Origin: Rhizobium esperanzae
GTDB taxonomy: Bacteria > Pseudomonadota > Alphaproteobacteria > Rhizobiales > Rhizobiaceae
Assembly: GCF_002204185.1 (NCBI RefSeq)
Contig: NZ_MXPU01000014.1
Coordinates: forward strand, 1 to 64,000
Direction of reading: 5' to 3'
Length of the DNA: 64,000 nt
The translations under genes and the position numbers were made by a program. Positions 1 to 8,720 of this stretch are shown here, piece after piece. Within the stretch, counting starts at the first letter, position 1. Every line of letters begins with the position of its first letter. A model generated the notes under the pieces. The model saw only the letters and a list, made by a program, of their open reading frames with translations, searched no databases and was not told the DNA's origin.

Positions 1-157
1 CCACAGAGCACACCGTGACGCCGGGCTCGCAACTCTCCGCAATAATCTGCGCCTTCTGATCGTCGCTCCATTCGCGACGACGGCCATTGCCTGTGAAAAC
101 CTCAAACCGGCGTATCGGCTCATCCTTAGTTTTAAGCGTAAGTTCTGAAATCGACAT
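1..157 (-). CDS. tnpA: IS66-family TnpA-type accessory protein, N-terminal part
   Basis: This is the first reading frame of the IS66 element, cut by the window edge after about 52 codons. From the ATG at 157 it reads MSISELTLKTKDEPIRRFEV and continues with a GRRREWSDDQKAQIIAES segment. That segment is the start of the helix-turn-helix seen in IS66 OrfA and related IS3-type OrfA proteins. In IS66 elements this small DNA-binding protein works with TnpB and the large TnpC transposase, both of which would lie outside. Intactness cannot be judged here. Confidence 0.75.
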   Translation of the reverse strand, partial: MSISELTLKTKDEPIRRFEVFTGNGRRREWSDDQKAQIIAESCEPGVTVCSV

Positions 158-234
158 ATGTCCAAGCCCTCTTTCGAGGTTGAACATCAATGATCAAGCG
201 ATGATCCGGAAGGTGGGAGCAGGACAGCGCTTAC
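1..234 (-). mobile_element. IS66-family insertion sequence, left part only
   Basis: The element runs off the left edge of the window. Reading the minus strand from position 234, it begins GTAAGCGCTGTCCTGC, the GTAAGCG-type terminus typical of IS66-family inverted repeats. About 80 bases in, the first transposition gene begins. Immediately outside, at 235, a restriction-gene fragment starts abruptly in mid-protein, which supports 234 as the element boundary. The bases aacggctc at 235-242 would be one copy of the 8-bp target duplication usual for this family; the other copy is outside the window. Confidence 0.75.
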
Positions 235-473
235 AACGGCTCAGCAATGATCGCGACAAAAACTACGAGCTGAGCCAAGCTGATTTTTATCAGCTCTTTG
301 CGTACGGGCAAAAATACCTCGGTGGTACTGGTGAAATGTACCTCGTCTACCCGGCGGTGTCGGATTTCCCCATGATGCGGGCGCCGTTCAAACTGTCAGA
401 TAATTTGCTGTTGCATGTTTTACCGTTCGACTTGGAGCGACGGCAGGCTCCGTACACATTCCTCGCAGGCTGA
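235..473 (+). pseudogene. mcrC: mcrC 3' remnant, cut by the IS66 element
   Basis: About 79 codons remain, beginning RLSNDRDKNYELSQADF and ending at the TGA at 471-473. The segments SQADFYQLFAYGQKYLGG, MYLVYPA and LLLHVLPFDLE match the conserved C-terminus of McrC, the nuclease/recognition subunit of the McrBC modified-cytosine restriction system. The similarity begins exactly at the IS66 boundary, and the fragment has no start of its own; upstream in-frame codons belong to the element. The rest of mcrC, and mcrB, would lie beyond the left edge past the insertion. The gene is presumably inactive. Confidence 0.75.
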
Positions 474-617
474 AGTTGGCATGTGCCGCCCCTCATTGCT
501 CGCTAGCCGCAGGATCGGGCCGGCGCCCATTTCGTTGCCGCCCTCGCGATGATTTGGAACATCTCAATATGTTGATGCTACACGGTTCCGAGGATCGCTG
601 TTCTGGGCATATCGGAT

Positions 618-3404
618 GTGGCTCTAAGTAACTTGTTCTCTGGCCGGGCGCGTACATATCGCCCCAGTTTGCTTGCGAGATTGTTCTCTTCAAGAAACTG
701 GAAGCTGACCTTGGACTCGGGGCGACCTGAAAGCGTCCGGCTGCGTCAGGATGGCGACGAAGAGTTCCGCTGCCTCGAGATCGTATCCGTTTCCACTAGC
801 AAGGCTCTCCTCTGGCATGCCGTCGAGGTCCGCACACGCAACAGAACGGAAACCCTGTCAGGGCTAACGGGTGAATCTGCGGCACAACTAGTCGCAGACG
901 TTCATGCATTCATCAACGCCTACCTCTTTGGCCTCATCGGCAACGAGAGAGAGCGCTTGCTCGATGTCGATGCCAAACTTCGAGAAATCACAGCAGGCAA
1001 CCGGCAATATCTCGCGCAAGCCGATCTTGGACAGGCTATCACGAGCGTGCCCGGCAATGCCGCCGCGGCGCTCGCTCATCCGCTTCTCGATCCACAACTC
1101 ATGCCGGTCGGGCTCAAGAAGTCTTTACCGGCTTCGTTCGCAATGCTGACCGACCCGAGCGTTCGCCACGCCTATAATGAAGCGTTCGTCAGGTCTGAGC
1201 TGCTTGAATTCCAGCATTTCTTCGACCATCTCGATGGGCGATCGCTATCCGATCAGCAACGCGAGGCTTGTATCCGGCTGGACGACAATAATCTGCTGGT
1301 TGCCTCCGCCGGTTCCGGCAAATCGGCGACCATGGTCGGCAAGGTAGCCTATGTGTTGGAAAAGAAGCTCTATCGACCAGACGAGATTCTGCTTCTCGCC
1401 TTCAATAAAAGCGCCGCCGATGAACTCAGGACCAGGATTGCGAGACAGCTCGGGGTCGAGGAAAGCGCGCTGGAGTGCCGCGTCACGACGTTTCACGCGC
1501 TTGGACGCGGTATAATAGAAGACGTGGAGGGACGCCCGCCCCAGCTTGCCAACTGGGTAGATCATCCTGGCGGCGAGACCAAGGTAATAGAAGAGATCAT
1601 CCGAGGCCTTGTCGAGACAGATCTGGAGTTTGCCAGATTGTGGAGCGACCTGCTTGTGGTCCATCCCAAAGCAGACATGCCGGCCGCGGTTTTCGACGTC
1701 GAGATGGATTTTCGCCGCTACGTGTCGGATCGCATCAGGAAGGGCGCCGCTACGATAGGTTCGCTTTCCGGAGTGACCGTCAAATCGTTGCAGGAACAGA
1801 AGATCGCCAACTGGTTATGGCTGCACTCCGTCGCGTTCGAATACGAGCGGCAGATCAAGATCGAAAATGAGGACGGCACCTTTCGACACCTGCATCCCGA
1901 TTTCTACTATCCGCTGACCGACACGGTGCATGAGCACTTTGCGCTCAACGCCGACGGCACCTCGCCCTTCGCAGATTATGTCCAACACGCCGACAGCAAA
2001 CGGCAGGCGTATCGCCGGAAAGAGATCGATTTTTTCGAGACCACCTCGGCGCAGGCCAGCAGCGAGACGATGCTCAGCACTCTTGAAGCGGAACTGGCAC
2101 GGCGCGCCATGCCCTTCGAGCGCAAGAGCTATAAAGAAATCACTAAGGCCCTCGAGCCGGTCGTGATCAAGCATTATCACAAGCTTATATCCACCTGCAT
2201 CAAGCATATCCGCGCCAGTCATCTGACGCTCGAAATGCTGCTCGAGCGCGCCAAGACCCTGCACGACAAGGAGCGTGGCAAGCTCTATGCGCGCGTCGTG
2301 TGGACGATCACGCAAGGGTATTCCCGGAGACTCGAAGAATCCCAGCGGATCGATTTCGACTCGATGATCGCCGATGCTGTAAGTCTGGTCCGGACCGGCC
2401 GATATCAAAGCCCGTATTCTCTGATCCTTGTTGACGAGTTCCAGGACATTTCCGAGCCGCGGGCCAACCTTATCAAGGCGCTCAAGCAGCAGAAGGCGTT
2501 CAGCAAGGTGTTCGCGGTCGGAGACGACTGGCAGTCGATCTATCGCTTCGCTGGCTCTGACATCACGATCTTCATGCAGTTCGAGGCGAATTTCGGAGCC
2601 AGTTGGCAGGGGCGCCTTGAGCAGACCTATCGGTGCAACCAGCTCATTGCGGAGACGGCCGCGAAGTTCGTCCAACGGAATCCGGAACAGATCACGAAAT
2701 CGGTGCATTCGATACGTGCTGCGGTACCTCGCTCGATACGGGTGATACCCATCGATGGCAAAGGTGGCAGGCCAGACTTCGGGTTGGCCTGTCATCGCAT
2801 TCTCGAGCGGCTTGATGCGTTCTTGGAAGATATTGCGTCGCAATGGCGGAGTGCACCAGGCACCACGCTCAAGGTTTTGGTGCTGTGGCGATACAATCAC
2901 GTTGACCCGTTTCAAGGAACCCTACCGTCCTTTGCAAACATCGAGGTTTCCGGCCAATCGTTTCATCGGGCGAAGGGACTCGAAGCAGACTATACGATCC
3001 TGCTTGATGTCAGCGAAGGCGATTACGGTGTGCCGAGCCGGGTCGAAGACGACGAACTTCTTAATCTGGTGATACCCCGCCCCGAAACGTTTGCCTACGC
3101 CGAAGAAAGGCGCCTGTTCTACGTTGCGCTGACACGCGCCAGCCGCGGCGTGTACATCGTCACCAACAGCCGCCAGCCGTCACGATACATCCGCGAACTT
3201 TGCGAGATCGCGGGCGCTGAGGTCCGCTTCGAGACGACCGAGGGGGCTGTTTTACGCCAGTGTCCTACCTGCCTAGTGGGCCAGATCATCGAAATCCGCA
3301 ATCGTGACGGCGCGGTATTTTGTGGGTGCAATCAGTTTCCCGATTGCAGTCGGACTGAGCGAAGCCCTGTTCGACCGGTGTCGAGATTGCGAAGGAGGAG
3401 GTGA
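618..3404 (+). CDS. UvrD/HelD-type superfamily 1 helicase with an internal nuclease-like insert and zinc-ribbon tail
   Basis: The 928-residue protein has a Walker A motif (ASAGSGKSATM, about residue 229), FNKSAADELR (motif Ia), a DEFQD Walker B (about 604), GDDWQSIYRF (motif III) and YVALTRA (motif VI, about 834). The order and the long N-terminal region match DNA helicase IV (HelD) rather than UvrD itself. Between motifs Ia and II, around residues 404-465, is an insert with HPDFYYP, VHEHFALN and DSKRQAY, resembling the PD-(D/E)XK nuclease module found in some bacterial helicases. The C-terminus has four cysteines (CPTC and CGCNQFPDC) like a topoisomerase zinc ribbon. The start is GTG at 618. 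It lies between an mcrC remnant and a PLD nuclease, suggesting a defence or repair role. The helicase call is firm; the nuclease activity is inferred. Confidence 0.88.
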   Translation: MALSNLFSGRARTYRPSLLARLFSSRNWKLTLDSGRPESVRLRQDGDEEFRCLEIVSVSTSKALLWHAVEVRTRNRTETLSGLTGESAAQLVADVHAFINAYLFGLIGNERERLLDVDAKLREITAGNRQYLAQADLGQAITSVPGNAAAALAHPLLDPQLMPVGLKKSLPASFAMLTDPSVRHAYNEAFVRSELLEFQHFFDHLDGRSLSDQQREACIRLDDNNLLVASAGSGKSATMVGKVAYVLEKKLYRPDEILLLAFNKSAADELRTRIARQLGVEESALECRVTTFHALGRGIIEDVEGRPPQLANWVDHPGGETKVIEEIIRGLVETDLEFARLWSDLLVVHPKADMPAAVFDVEMDFRRYVSDRIRKGAATIGSLSGVTVKSLQEQKIANWLWLHSVAFEYERQIKIENEDGTFRHLHPDFYYPLTDTVHEHFALNADGTSPFADYVQHADSKRQAYRRKEIDFFETTSAQASSETMLSTLEAELARRAMPFERKSYKEITKALEPVVIKHYHKLISTCIKHIRASHLTLEMLLERAKTLHDKERGKLYARVVWTITQGYSRRLEESQRIDFDSMIADAVSLVRTGRYQSPYSLILVDEFQDISEPRANLIKALKQQKAFSKVFAVGDDWQSIYRFAGSDITIFMQFEANFGASWQGRLEQTYRCNQLIAETAAKFVQRNPEQITKSVHSIRAAVPRSIRVIPIDGKGGRPDFGLACHRILERLDAFLEDIASQWRSAPGTTLKVLVLWRYNHVDPFQGTLPSFANIEVSGQSFHRAKGLEADYTILLDVSEGDYGVPSRVEDDELLNLVIPRPETFAYAEERRLFYVALTRASRGVYIVTNSRQPSRYIRELCEIAGAEVRFETTEGAVLRQCPTCLVGQIIEIRNRDGAVFCGCNQFPDCSRTERSPVRPVSRLRRRR

Positions 3405-3491
3405 AGCGACTCACATCAACCCCACAGGTGACTTGGGGCGGGGTGGCCATCGATGTCCGGCATGGCCGTCAGGATGCTGAGGTAAGCGTGG

Positions 3492-4712
3492 TCAGGCATG
3501 TTCGTCGTAATAGATCGTGTCAAGCATGGCGACTCGATAATCCCACAACTCGCTATCATCCCCGTCTGGGCGCGGTGCGTTATACCAAGGCGATGACTGG
3601 ATCGGCACAATGACTCGATCCCAGTAATTTTCCAACGCAAGTGTTGTCGGGGCGAAATTTAAGGCTTTCGCCAAATTGGCCTTGTTCTTCCCGTTCGCGC
3701 AAACGAACGTGTCCGGACGTTTCATGGCGAGAAGCCGCGTCGCGGTAGGGTATTCGCCGATGTGATGGGCTTTGGCATCCACAAACGCTTTGCGGAATCT
3801 GCGACAATATTCCGTGAAATCCTCCAGCATTACCGGGTCTTTCCGGGGGATGCAGTCCAAGGCCGCGCCAAGCTGGCGGTCTTGCTTCGCTATTAGACCG
3901 GCGAAGTCGCCGTTACCGCCCATCGAGCCGAACCAGCCCCAATCATGGCCCCCAAGGCCTACGGCTTCCTTCTCGGCGTTGCCGAGCGTGCCGGCGATCC
4001 CCTTACATTCTGTCACTGAAAGGTCAGAGAACCGGCCGGCACTTGCGAAAAGGCGCTGAATTTCGCGAAGTAGTCTCATGCGGCGCTTGAAATGATGGTG
4101 AGGGTCGAGTTTTGCGGTCCGCGCGAATTCGTCCCAACTCATCATGGCCAAGGACGAGATGAGCCCCTTCCCGCTCTTCTTGTCGTCGGGAAGGATTGGG
4201 TCGCGCTGGCCGCGCCGCTTTCGAGCGGCCTCGAATTGTCGACGATAGCTATCCGCAAGTATCTTGGTGACAGGCTGTTTCAGTGCATCATAGCCGGAAA
4301 GCTCACTCTGTATCTGGTCGAAAATCTCATTGTTGGCAGAGCCTTCGATGTGCAGGCAAGCCTCGTGATTCAGGCCGAGGCCGCCCTTCGTGAAATTGGC
4401 ACTTCCGACGATGGCTTCAGCTTCACTTCCGGTTCGAAACAAATAGAGCTTGGGATGGAAGATCCGCTTGTCTGCTTTGGCGATGAAGGCATTCTTGGTG
4501 CCGATTAGCCGCTCAACAAGATCGGGTGAGGTCGCAAAGCCGTTTAAACCGAAGGTGACGGAGCGAAATTTCGCCTTGTTTTCCATCAATCGATCGGCCA
4601 GTTTCCCATTGTATCCCCAAGCTACTGCGATCTGGATTTCATCATGGTCGCCAATAAGGCGATTCAGCAGGGCTGGCATTGTTCCGGCGTTAAGCAGCGC
4701 GACCTTCATCAT
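3492..4712 (-). CDS. Phospholipase D-type nuclease family protein
   Basis: A protein of about 406 residues with one HKD motif near residue 86: HPKLYLF, followed by IVGSANFTKGGLGLNHEA. This H-x-K and G-S-x-N spacing defines the PLD superfamily. A single copy implies that two subunits build one active site, as in BfiI-like and Nuc-type nucleases. The C-terminal 200 residues are not recognised. I chose ATG at 4712 behind a GGGGGGA run; a TTG at 4721 and an ATG at 4709 are alternatives. It converges on the helicase gene, with 87 bases between the stops. A role in DNA restriction is plausible from fold and neighbourhood but is not shown by the sequence. Confidence 0.75.
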   Translation of the reverse strand: MMKVALLNAGTMPALLNRLIGDHDEIQIAVAWGYNGKLADRLMENKAKFRSVTFGLNGFATSPDLVERLIGTKNAFIAKADKRIFHPKLYLFRTGSEAEAIVGSANFTKGGLGLNHEACLHIEGSANNEIFDQIQSELSGYDALKQPVTKILADSYRRQFEAARKRRGQRDPILPDDKKSGKGLISSLAMMSWDEFARTAKLDPHHHFKRRMRLLREIQRLFASAGRFSDLSVTECKGIAGTLGNAEKEAVGLGGHDWGWFGSMGGNGDFAGLIAKQDRQLGAALDCIPRKDPVMLEDFTEYCRRFRKAFVDAKAHHIGEYPTATRLLAMKRPDTFVCANGKNKANLAKALNFAPTTLALENYWDRVIVPIQSSPWYNAPRPDGDDSELWDYRVAMLDTIYYDEHA

Positions 4713-5370
4713 TCCCCCCAAAAGCTAAGCCGGCGTCAAGCGACGGCCCAAGTCCCACACTCAGAACCAAGGCCTTACATGTGAAGTCTTTGGATTTGAT
4801 TGCCGCCCATCCGCTCAATCGACATCGCCTGGCAAAATAGCCTCTCAAGGGCGCCTACCTTGGCTGGTTCCGTTCTTTGAGGGCGACACGCAAGCCACCT
4901 TGGACCCGCCGAGGGAGCCAAATTTCGCCCTGAGGCACGCGTCCCCTCGCACGCTCGCTTGCTGGGTGGCCGCGAATGCGGCAAGCCAATGGGCGCGCAG
5001 ACTTGAAGCTTCAGAATGGTGAGCCGAACCGTCGGAATCGGCTGCGGCTGGAGTCTGAGCGCAATTGGATGGAGTTGGGTGGGGTTCATCCCTTAAGGAA
5101 GTTCGGCATTGCAGCTGACACGAGCGTTGTGCTGTGTTTGTTTCCGATTTGTGCGTCTAGGATCGCATAATGGATCGTCGGGAACCTATGTATGTCTCGG
5201 ACAAACTACAGGTCGCCGCTTCCTTTCAGTATGGACCGCCATCAGCCCCATTCGATTGGCCACATATTCTGCTCCCGAAATGGTGGGGTGGACCGGTTAT
5301 GACGGTAGGTATAGACGCGTGGTCCGGTAGGCGCTATTCGTGATGTACCAACATATCAGCAAACCATCCC
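4713..5370. other. Gene-free stretch before the SyrB-like genes
   Basis: About 660 bases with no convincing gene. The open frames on both strands are short, lack ribosome binding sites and resemble no family I know. It should hold the promoters of the minus-strand nuclease gene and of the first SyrB-like gene, but no clear -35/-10 pair was identified. Confidence 0.5.
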
Positions 5371-6066
5371 GTGGATTCTCCAAGGCCTCTTGTATTGAAA
5401 AAAGTGCAACGCAGTTTTGCCGTCGAGTACAAAACCGGCAGGCGAAAACTCGATAGGTCAAACTCGATCTGGGGCAACGTTGATTTGAAATCCGTCGCTC
5501 GCGACCTGGAGGAAGAGGCAATGCCGTTTCTGTCGGGTAGCTCTCAGAGTGGCAAATCCGACTGCGAAATGTCTTTACCAAAAGCAGATCAGGTCGAGCC
5601 GTTGTTGACAGCGCCTCTCGGGCCGTCGACAACTGCATCAGACACACAGGAGATAAGCATGGCCGACGAGACTGATACTGCAACCAGTGCCGATGTGCCG
5701 ACCGTTGTCGAAACGCCTATTGCGCCGAAGAAACAGCGCAAACTCCGGGCCAAGAAAACCGCGGCACTTGAGACGCCGTCAGCTGACGCTGCGGCAGAGC
5801 CAGCAGTTGCTCTGGTCGCCGCCGGTGGTGTGAAAAGGAGAAGGCGCAAGGCAAAGGTGATCGAAGTTACGGCGAGCGCCAAACGCGCACCTGTGCGCCG
5901 CACTCCAAAGGCTGTGCAGACAGCGCCGGTCGCGCCGATGACGGCGATCGATGAGATGGCGGATCTCCTGCAGTTGGAAGAGGAAAATCAGCGACTGCGC
6001 AAGCTTCTGGCTGAAAAACTTCGCGCTGAAAATGCCGATCTGCGCAAACGGCTCAAGCTCGATTGA
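5371..6066 (+). CDS. SyrB-like regulator with an extra N-terminal module
   Basis: The last 35 residues (LLQLEEENQRLRKLLAEKLR followed by AENADLRKRLKLD) are the leucine-rich coiled coil of rhizobial SyrB proteins, which in Sinorhizobium repress syrM. The middle is low-complexity, rich in Ala, Lys and Arg (KKQRKLRAKK, KRRRRKAK), suggesting nucleic-acid binding. The first 60 residues carry RSFAVEYKTGRRK and SIWGNVDLKSVARD, a motif I recall from rhizobial SyrB-like proteins. The long frame starts at GTG 5371. An internal ATG at 5659 (MADETDTATS) follows a good CAGGAGA site and would give a 135-residue SyrB-sized protein. Either or both starts may be used. No known HTH domain is visible. Confidence 0.65.
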   Translation: MDSPRPLVLKKVQRSFAVEYKTGRRKLDRSNSIWGNVDLKSVARDLEEEAMPFLSGSSQSGKSDCEMSLPKADQVEPLLTAPLGPSTTASDTQEISMADETDTATSADVPTVVETPIAPKKQRKLRAKKTAALETPSADAAAEPAVALVAAGGVKRRRRKAKVIEVTASAKRAPVRRTPKAVQTAPVAPMTAIDEMADLLQLEEENQRLRKLLAEKLRAENADLRKRLKLD

Positions 6067-6195
6067 CAAAAGCGGCTGGTCAATCGCCGGCCGCATTTCC
6101 ATGCTTATCGAGAGATACAATTTGGCAACGGTGAATGCTGTTGCCGGAACTAAAACTCACTGCCTGCTTGCGGGATAAATCGCGAGGTCGGATAG

Positions 6196-6762
6196 ATGGC
6201 GTCTCCCTGGAAATTTCTTGCCCGTCTGATCTCACCTGGACGCCAACAAAAAAGAGAAAGCGGCTCGAACGAGAAGGTTACGTCGGTGGCGTTGCCTATT
6301 TCCGGTCCGACTGAAGCGCCTGCCGAGGAGAGCGTGAATGGCGCTGATCGACCGGTTAGCGAGGAGCTACCTCGTCATGGTCAAGCCGCTGCAATTTCCG
6401 TAGAGCCGGTGCATTCGGATGAAGCCAAAAACGGTGCCCGCGATAGGGTCGAACGCGGTGCAGCAAAAATTGGGCAGGCCGCTAATCAGGCTTTATCCGG
6501 CGGTACTGGTATCGACGTCACCGCTGCACATGATGATACTACGCAGATCAGGCGAACTGTCAAAGTGGCACCGCGAAAGCAAAGACGTCGCAGCAAGGAA
6601 GCGGTAGCGGTTGCGAACGTTTCGCCCGTATCCCAGATCGCACACATTGCAGAGGAGATAAGGCTCGATGAAGAGATCAGGGTGCTCAGGGGGCAGCTGG
6701 CGAGAAAGCTAACGCTGCAAAACGCGCAGTTAAGAAAAATGCTGGAGCGATTTGAACGGTGA
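6196..6762 (+). CDS. Second SyrB-like protein
   Basis: A 188-residue protein starting at ATG 6196, with GAGGT about 8 bases upstream. The N-terminus (MASPWKFLARLISPGRQQKR) is basic and amphipathic. The middle is disordered-looking and charged, with a basic cluster PRKQRRRSK. The C-terminus (IRVLRGQLARKLTLQNAQLR) is a short heptad coiled coil aligning with the end of the preceding SyrB-like protein. The two genes lie 129 bases apart in the same direction and look like diverged copies. The coiled coil could support mixed dimers, but that is inference. No enzymatic motif is present. Confidence 0.55.
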   Translation: MASPWKFLARLISPGRQQKRESGSNEKVTSVALPISGPTEAPAEESVNGADRPVSEELPRHGQAAAISVEPVHSDEAKNGARDRVERGAAKIGQAANQALSGGTGIDVTAAHDDTTQIRRTVKVAPRKQRRRSKEAVAVANVSPVSQIAHIAEEIRLDEEIRVLRGQLARKLTLQNAQLRKMLERFER

Positions 6763-7091
6763 ACGTGGGGCCGAGTTGATTTTGCTCTACGCATTTGAAT
6801 GGGCGTTCGACCCTGGTCAACTTGCATAGTGGGCTAGATGCTGGGAGTGCATGTAAAGGCGACGATGACATGTGGCGCAACTTGCGATGTGTTGATGGCC
6901 GAAATCTCCGACGACAATCAACGAGTTTCAGCCAACGTGCCAGGGGACGCTGCTTACGGCCAGTTCTTCTTCGACCACCGGTCCGCCTCCAGAGATCGCG
7001 GACCAATGAATCGACAACGGACATAGCGCCAGCATAAGTCGCAAATTCGCAAACGTTTAGGCCAAAGCGAAATGACGCGCAATCCACCGGG
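6763..7091. other. Gap between the second SyrB-like gene and serA
   Basis: About 330 bases between two convergent genes. Overlapping open frames on both strands here have poor codon structure and no recognisable product. I saw no strong terminator hairpin. Confidence 0.45.
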
Positions 7092-8330
7092 TTAGTAAAG
7101 CAATCGAGCGCGTATCGTTCCCGGAATCTGGCGAATTTCATCAAGGATGTCACCCGCTCTCTGGCCAATGCTCTCGGCCTCAATCACCACATAACCCATC
7201 TCGCCGTAGGTCTGCAGGAATTCGCCGACGATATTTAGTCCGCGGGACGAAAAAATCATATTCAAACTGTTCAAGATGCCAGGGCGATTTTCATGAACAT
7301 GGATGAAACGTGTGCCGTTCGGTCGCGGAGGCAGTTGAACCTGGGGAAAATTGACCGCGCCCAGCGTCGAACCGACGTCCGAATATTCGACGAGCTTCCT
7401 TGAGACTTCCCCTCCGATGCGCTCCTGCGCTTCTTCGGTTGAGCCGCCGATATGTGGCGTCAGAATTACATTGTCCAAACCCTGTAGCGGCGTCTTGAAA
7501 AGTTCTTTATTGGATGCCGGCTCTTTCGGGAACACGTCCACAGCCGCGCCTGCGAGATGCCCTTCTTTCAAAACCGTCGCAAGCGCCTCAAGATCGACCA
7601 CGGTCCCGCGGGAATTGTTGATAAAAACGGCTCCCTTTTTCATTCGGCGCAGTTCAGCCTCAGTGATCATGTTTCGCGTTGAACTGGTCTCTGGAACATG
7701 CATCGTCACATAATCTGAGATTTCGAGCAGTGCCCCGAGCGTCGCCATCGATTCTGTATTGCCGTGGCGAAGCTTGTCCGAGGGATCGAAATAGCGCACG
7801 TTCATGCCCATACTTTCCGCAAGAACGCCAAGCTGCGAACCGATATTGCCATAGCCAACGATGCCCAGCGTTTTCCCGCGAACCTCACGACTGCCGACGG
7901 CAGATTTTTCCCATCCGCCTTCATGAGCCGAAGCCGAACGCGGGAAGATCCGCCTGGTCAGCATGATGATCTCACCGATCACAAGCTCGGCGACCGAGCG
8001 CGTATTTGAATAGGGAGCGTTGAACACGGGTATCCCGCGTCGGCGGGCCGCATCCAGATCGACCTGATTTGTCCCCACAGAAAAACAGCCGACGGCCATG
8101 AGCTTCTTAGCCGATCTGAAGATTTCCTCTGTCAGATATGTGCGTGAGCGAATTCCCACAATATGTGCTTCGGCTATATGACTTTTAAGATCCTTGTCAT
8201 CCAGAGCCTTCGGCAGATGCGTGAGATTGACGTAGCCTGATGACGAAAAGTAGTCCACCGCGCTCTGACTGATCCCTTCAAGCAGAAGTACGGAAATCCG
8301 GTCGCGCGGAAGCGAAAGAGGTCGGGACAT
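7092..8330 (-). CDS. serA: D-3-phosphoglycerate dehydrogenase, ACT-domain form
   Basis: This enzyme oxidises 3-phosphoglycerate with NAD in the first step of serine synthesis; the family can also reduce 2-oxoglutarate. The 412-residue length equals that of Escherichia coli SerA. Visible features are the Rossmann motif GIVGYGNIGSQLG, the catalytic FINNSRG and LTPHIGGST segments (Arg and His), and a C-terminal ACT domain (FIHVHENRPGILNSLN) that normally binds serine. The start at 8330 (MSRPLSLPRD) follows GAGAG and matches the family; longer frames upstream lack support. It stands alone on the minus strand. It may be a second copy beside a chromosomal serA, or may serve a pathway yielding 3-phosphoglycerate, but nothing here shows that. 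Confidence 0.9.
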   Translation of the reverse strand: MSRPLSLPRDRISVLLLEGISQSAVDYFSSSGYVNLTHLPKALDDKDLKSHIAEAHIVGIRSRTYLTEEIFRSAKKLMAVGCFSVGTNQVDLDAARRRGIPVFNAPYSNTRSVAELVIGEIIMLTRRIFPRSASAHEGGWEKSAVGSREVRGKTLGIVGYGNIGSQLGVLAESMGMNVRYFDPSDKLRHGNTESMATLGALLEISDYVTMHVPETSSTRNMITEAELRRMKKGAVFINNSRGTVVDLEALATVLKEGHLAGAAVDVFPKEPASNKELFKTPLQGLDNVILTPHIGGSTEEAQERIGGEVSRKLVEYSDVGSTLGAVNFPQVQLPPRPNGTRFIHVHENRPGILNSLNMIFSSRGLNIVGEFLQTYGEMGYVVIEAESIGQRAGDILDEIRQIPGTIRARLLY

Positions 8331-8720
8331 TGGATTGCTCTCGATTTTGGAATTCATTAAGAAGAGGCCACAAAAGCCCACAGACAGGGCAACAGGATTC
8401 AGTCAGATCCACGGACATTTGCACATAATAACCGACTCCGGCGGTAGAACATATGGCGCGCCAGCGGACAGTTCCGCATTGTCCAAAGATCTACATCATT
8501 TCCTATTGAAGCCGAACTGGTCATAGAGCCGTGCGACGACTGCCTTGTCTGCGGAATTGTCGCCGGCCAACGCACGCGTCGCGCGGCTTTTGTGGATTGC
8601 AGATGAGCTTAGCTCAACGCAGTGATGATGTCATGTGATCTCAACCAAATCGAAATCCAACCCATATCGCTGATGCGTCGCTGGTAGCGGCACCACCTCA
8701 GCAATGTGGAGTATTAGCAA
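8331..8720. other. Divergent intergenic region, serA and an SDR gene
   Basis: 390 bases that should hold divergent promoters for serA and the SDR gene. I found no open frame worth calling and no obvious palindrome or repeat. Confidence 0.45.

Noticed and set aside
1815..2915. Long minus-strand frame (366 residues) opposite the helicase gene
   Set aside because: It is antisense to a helicase with all motifs in order, has no family signature and no ribosome site.
5297..5683. Minus-strand frame opposite the SyrB-like N-terminus
   Set aside because: No ribosome site or family; the plus-strand frame has a recognisable motif.
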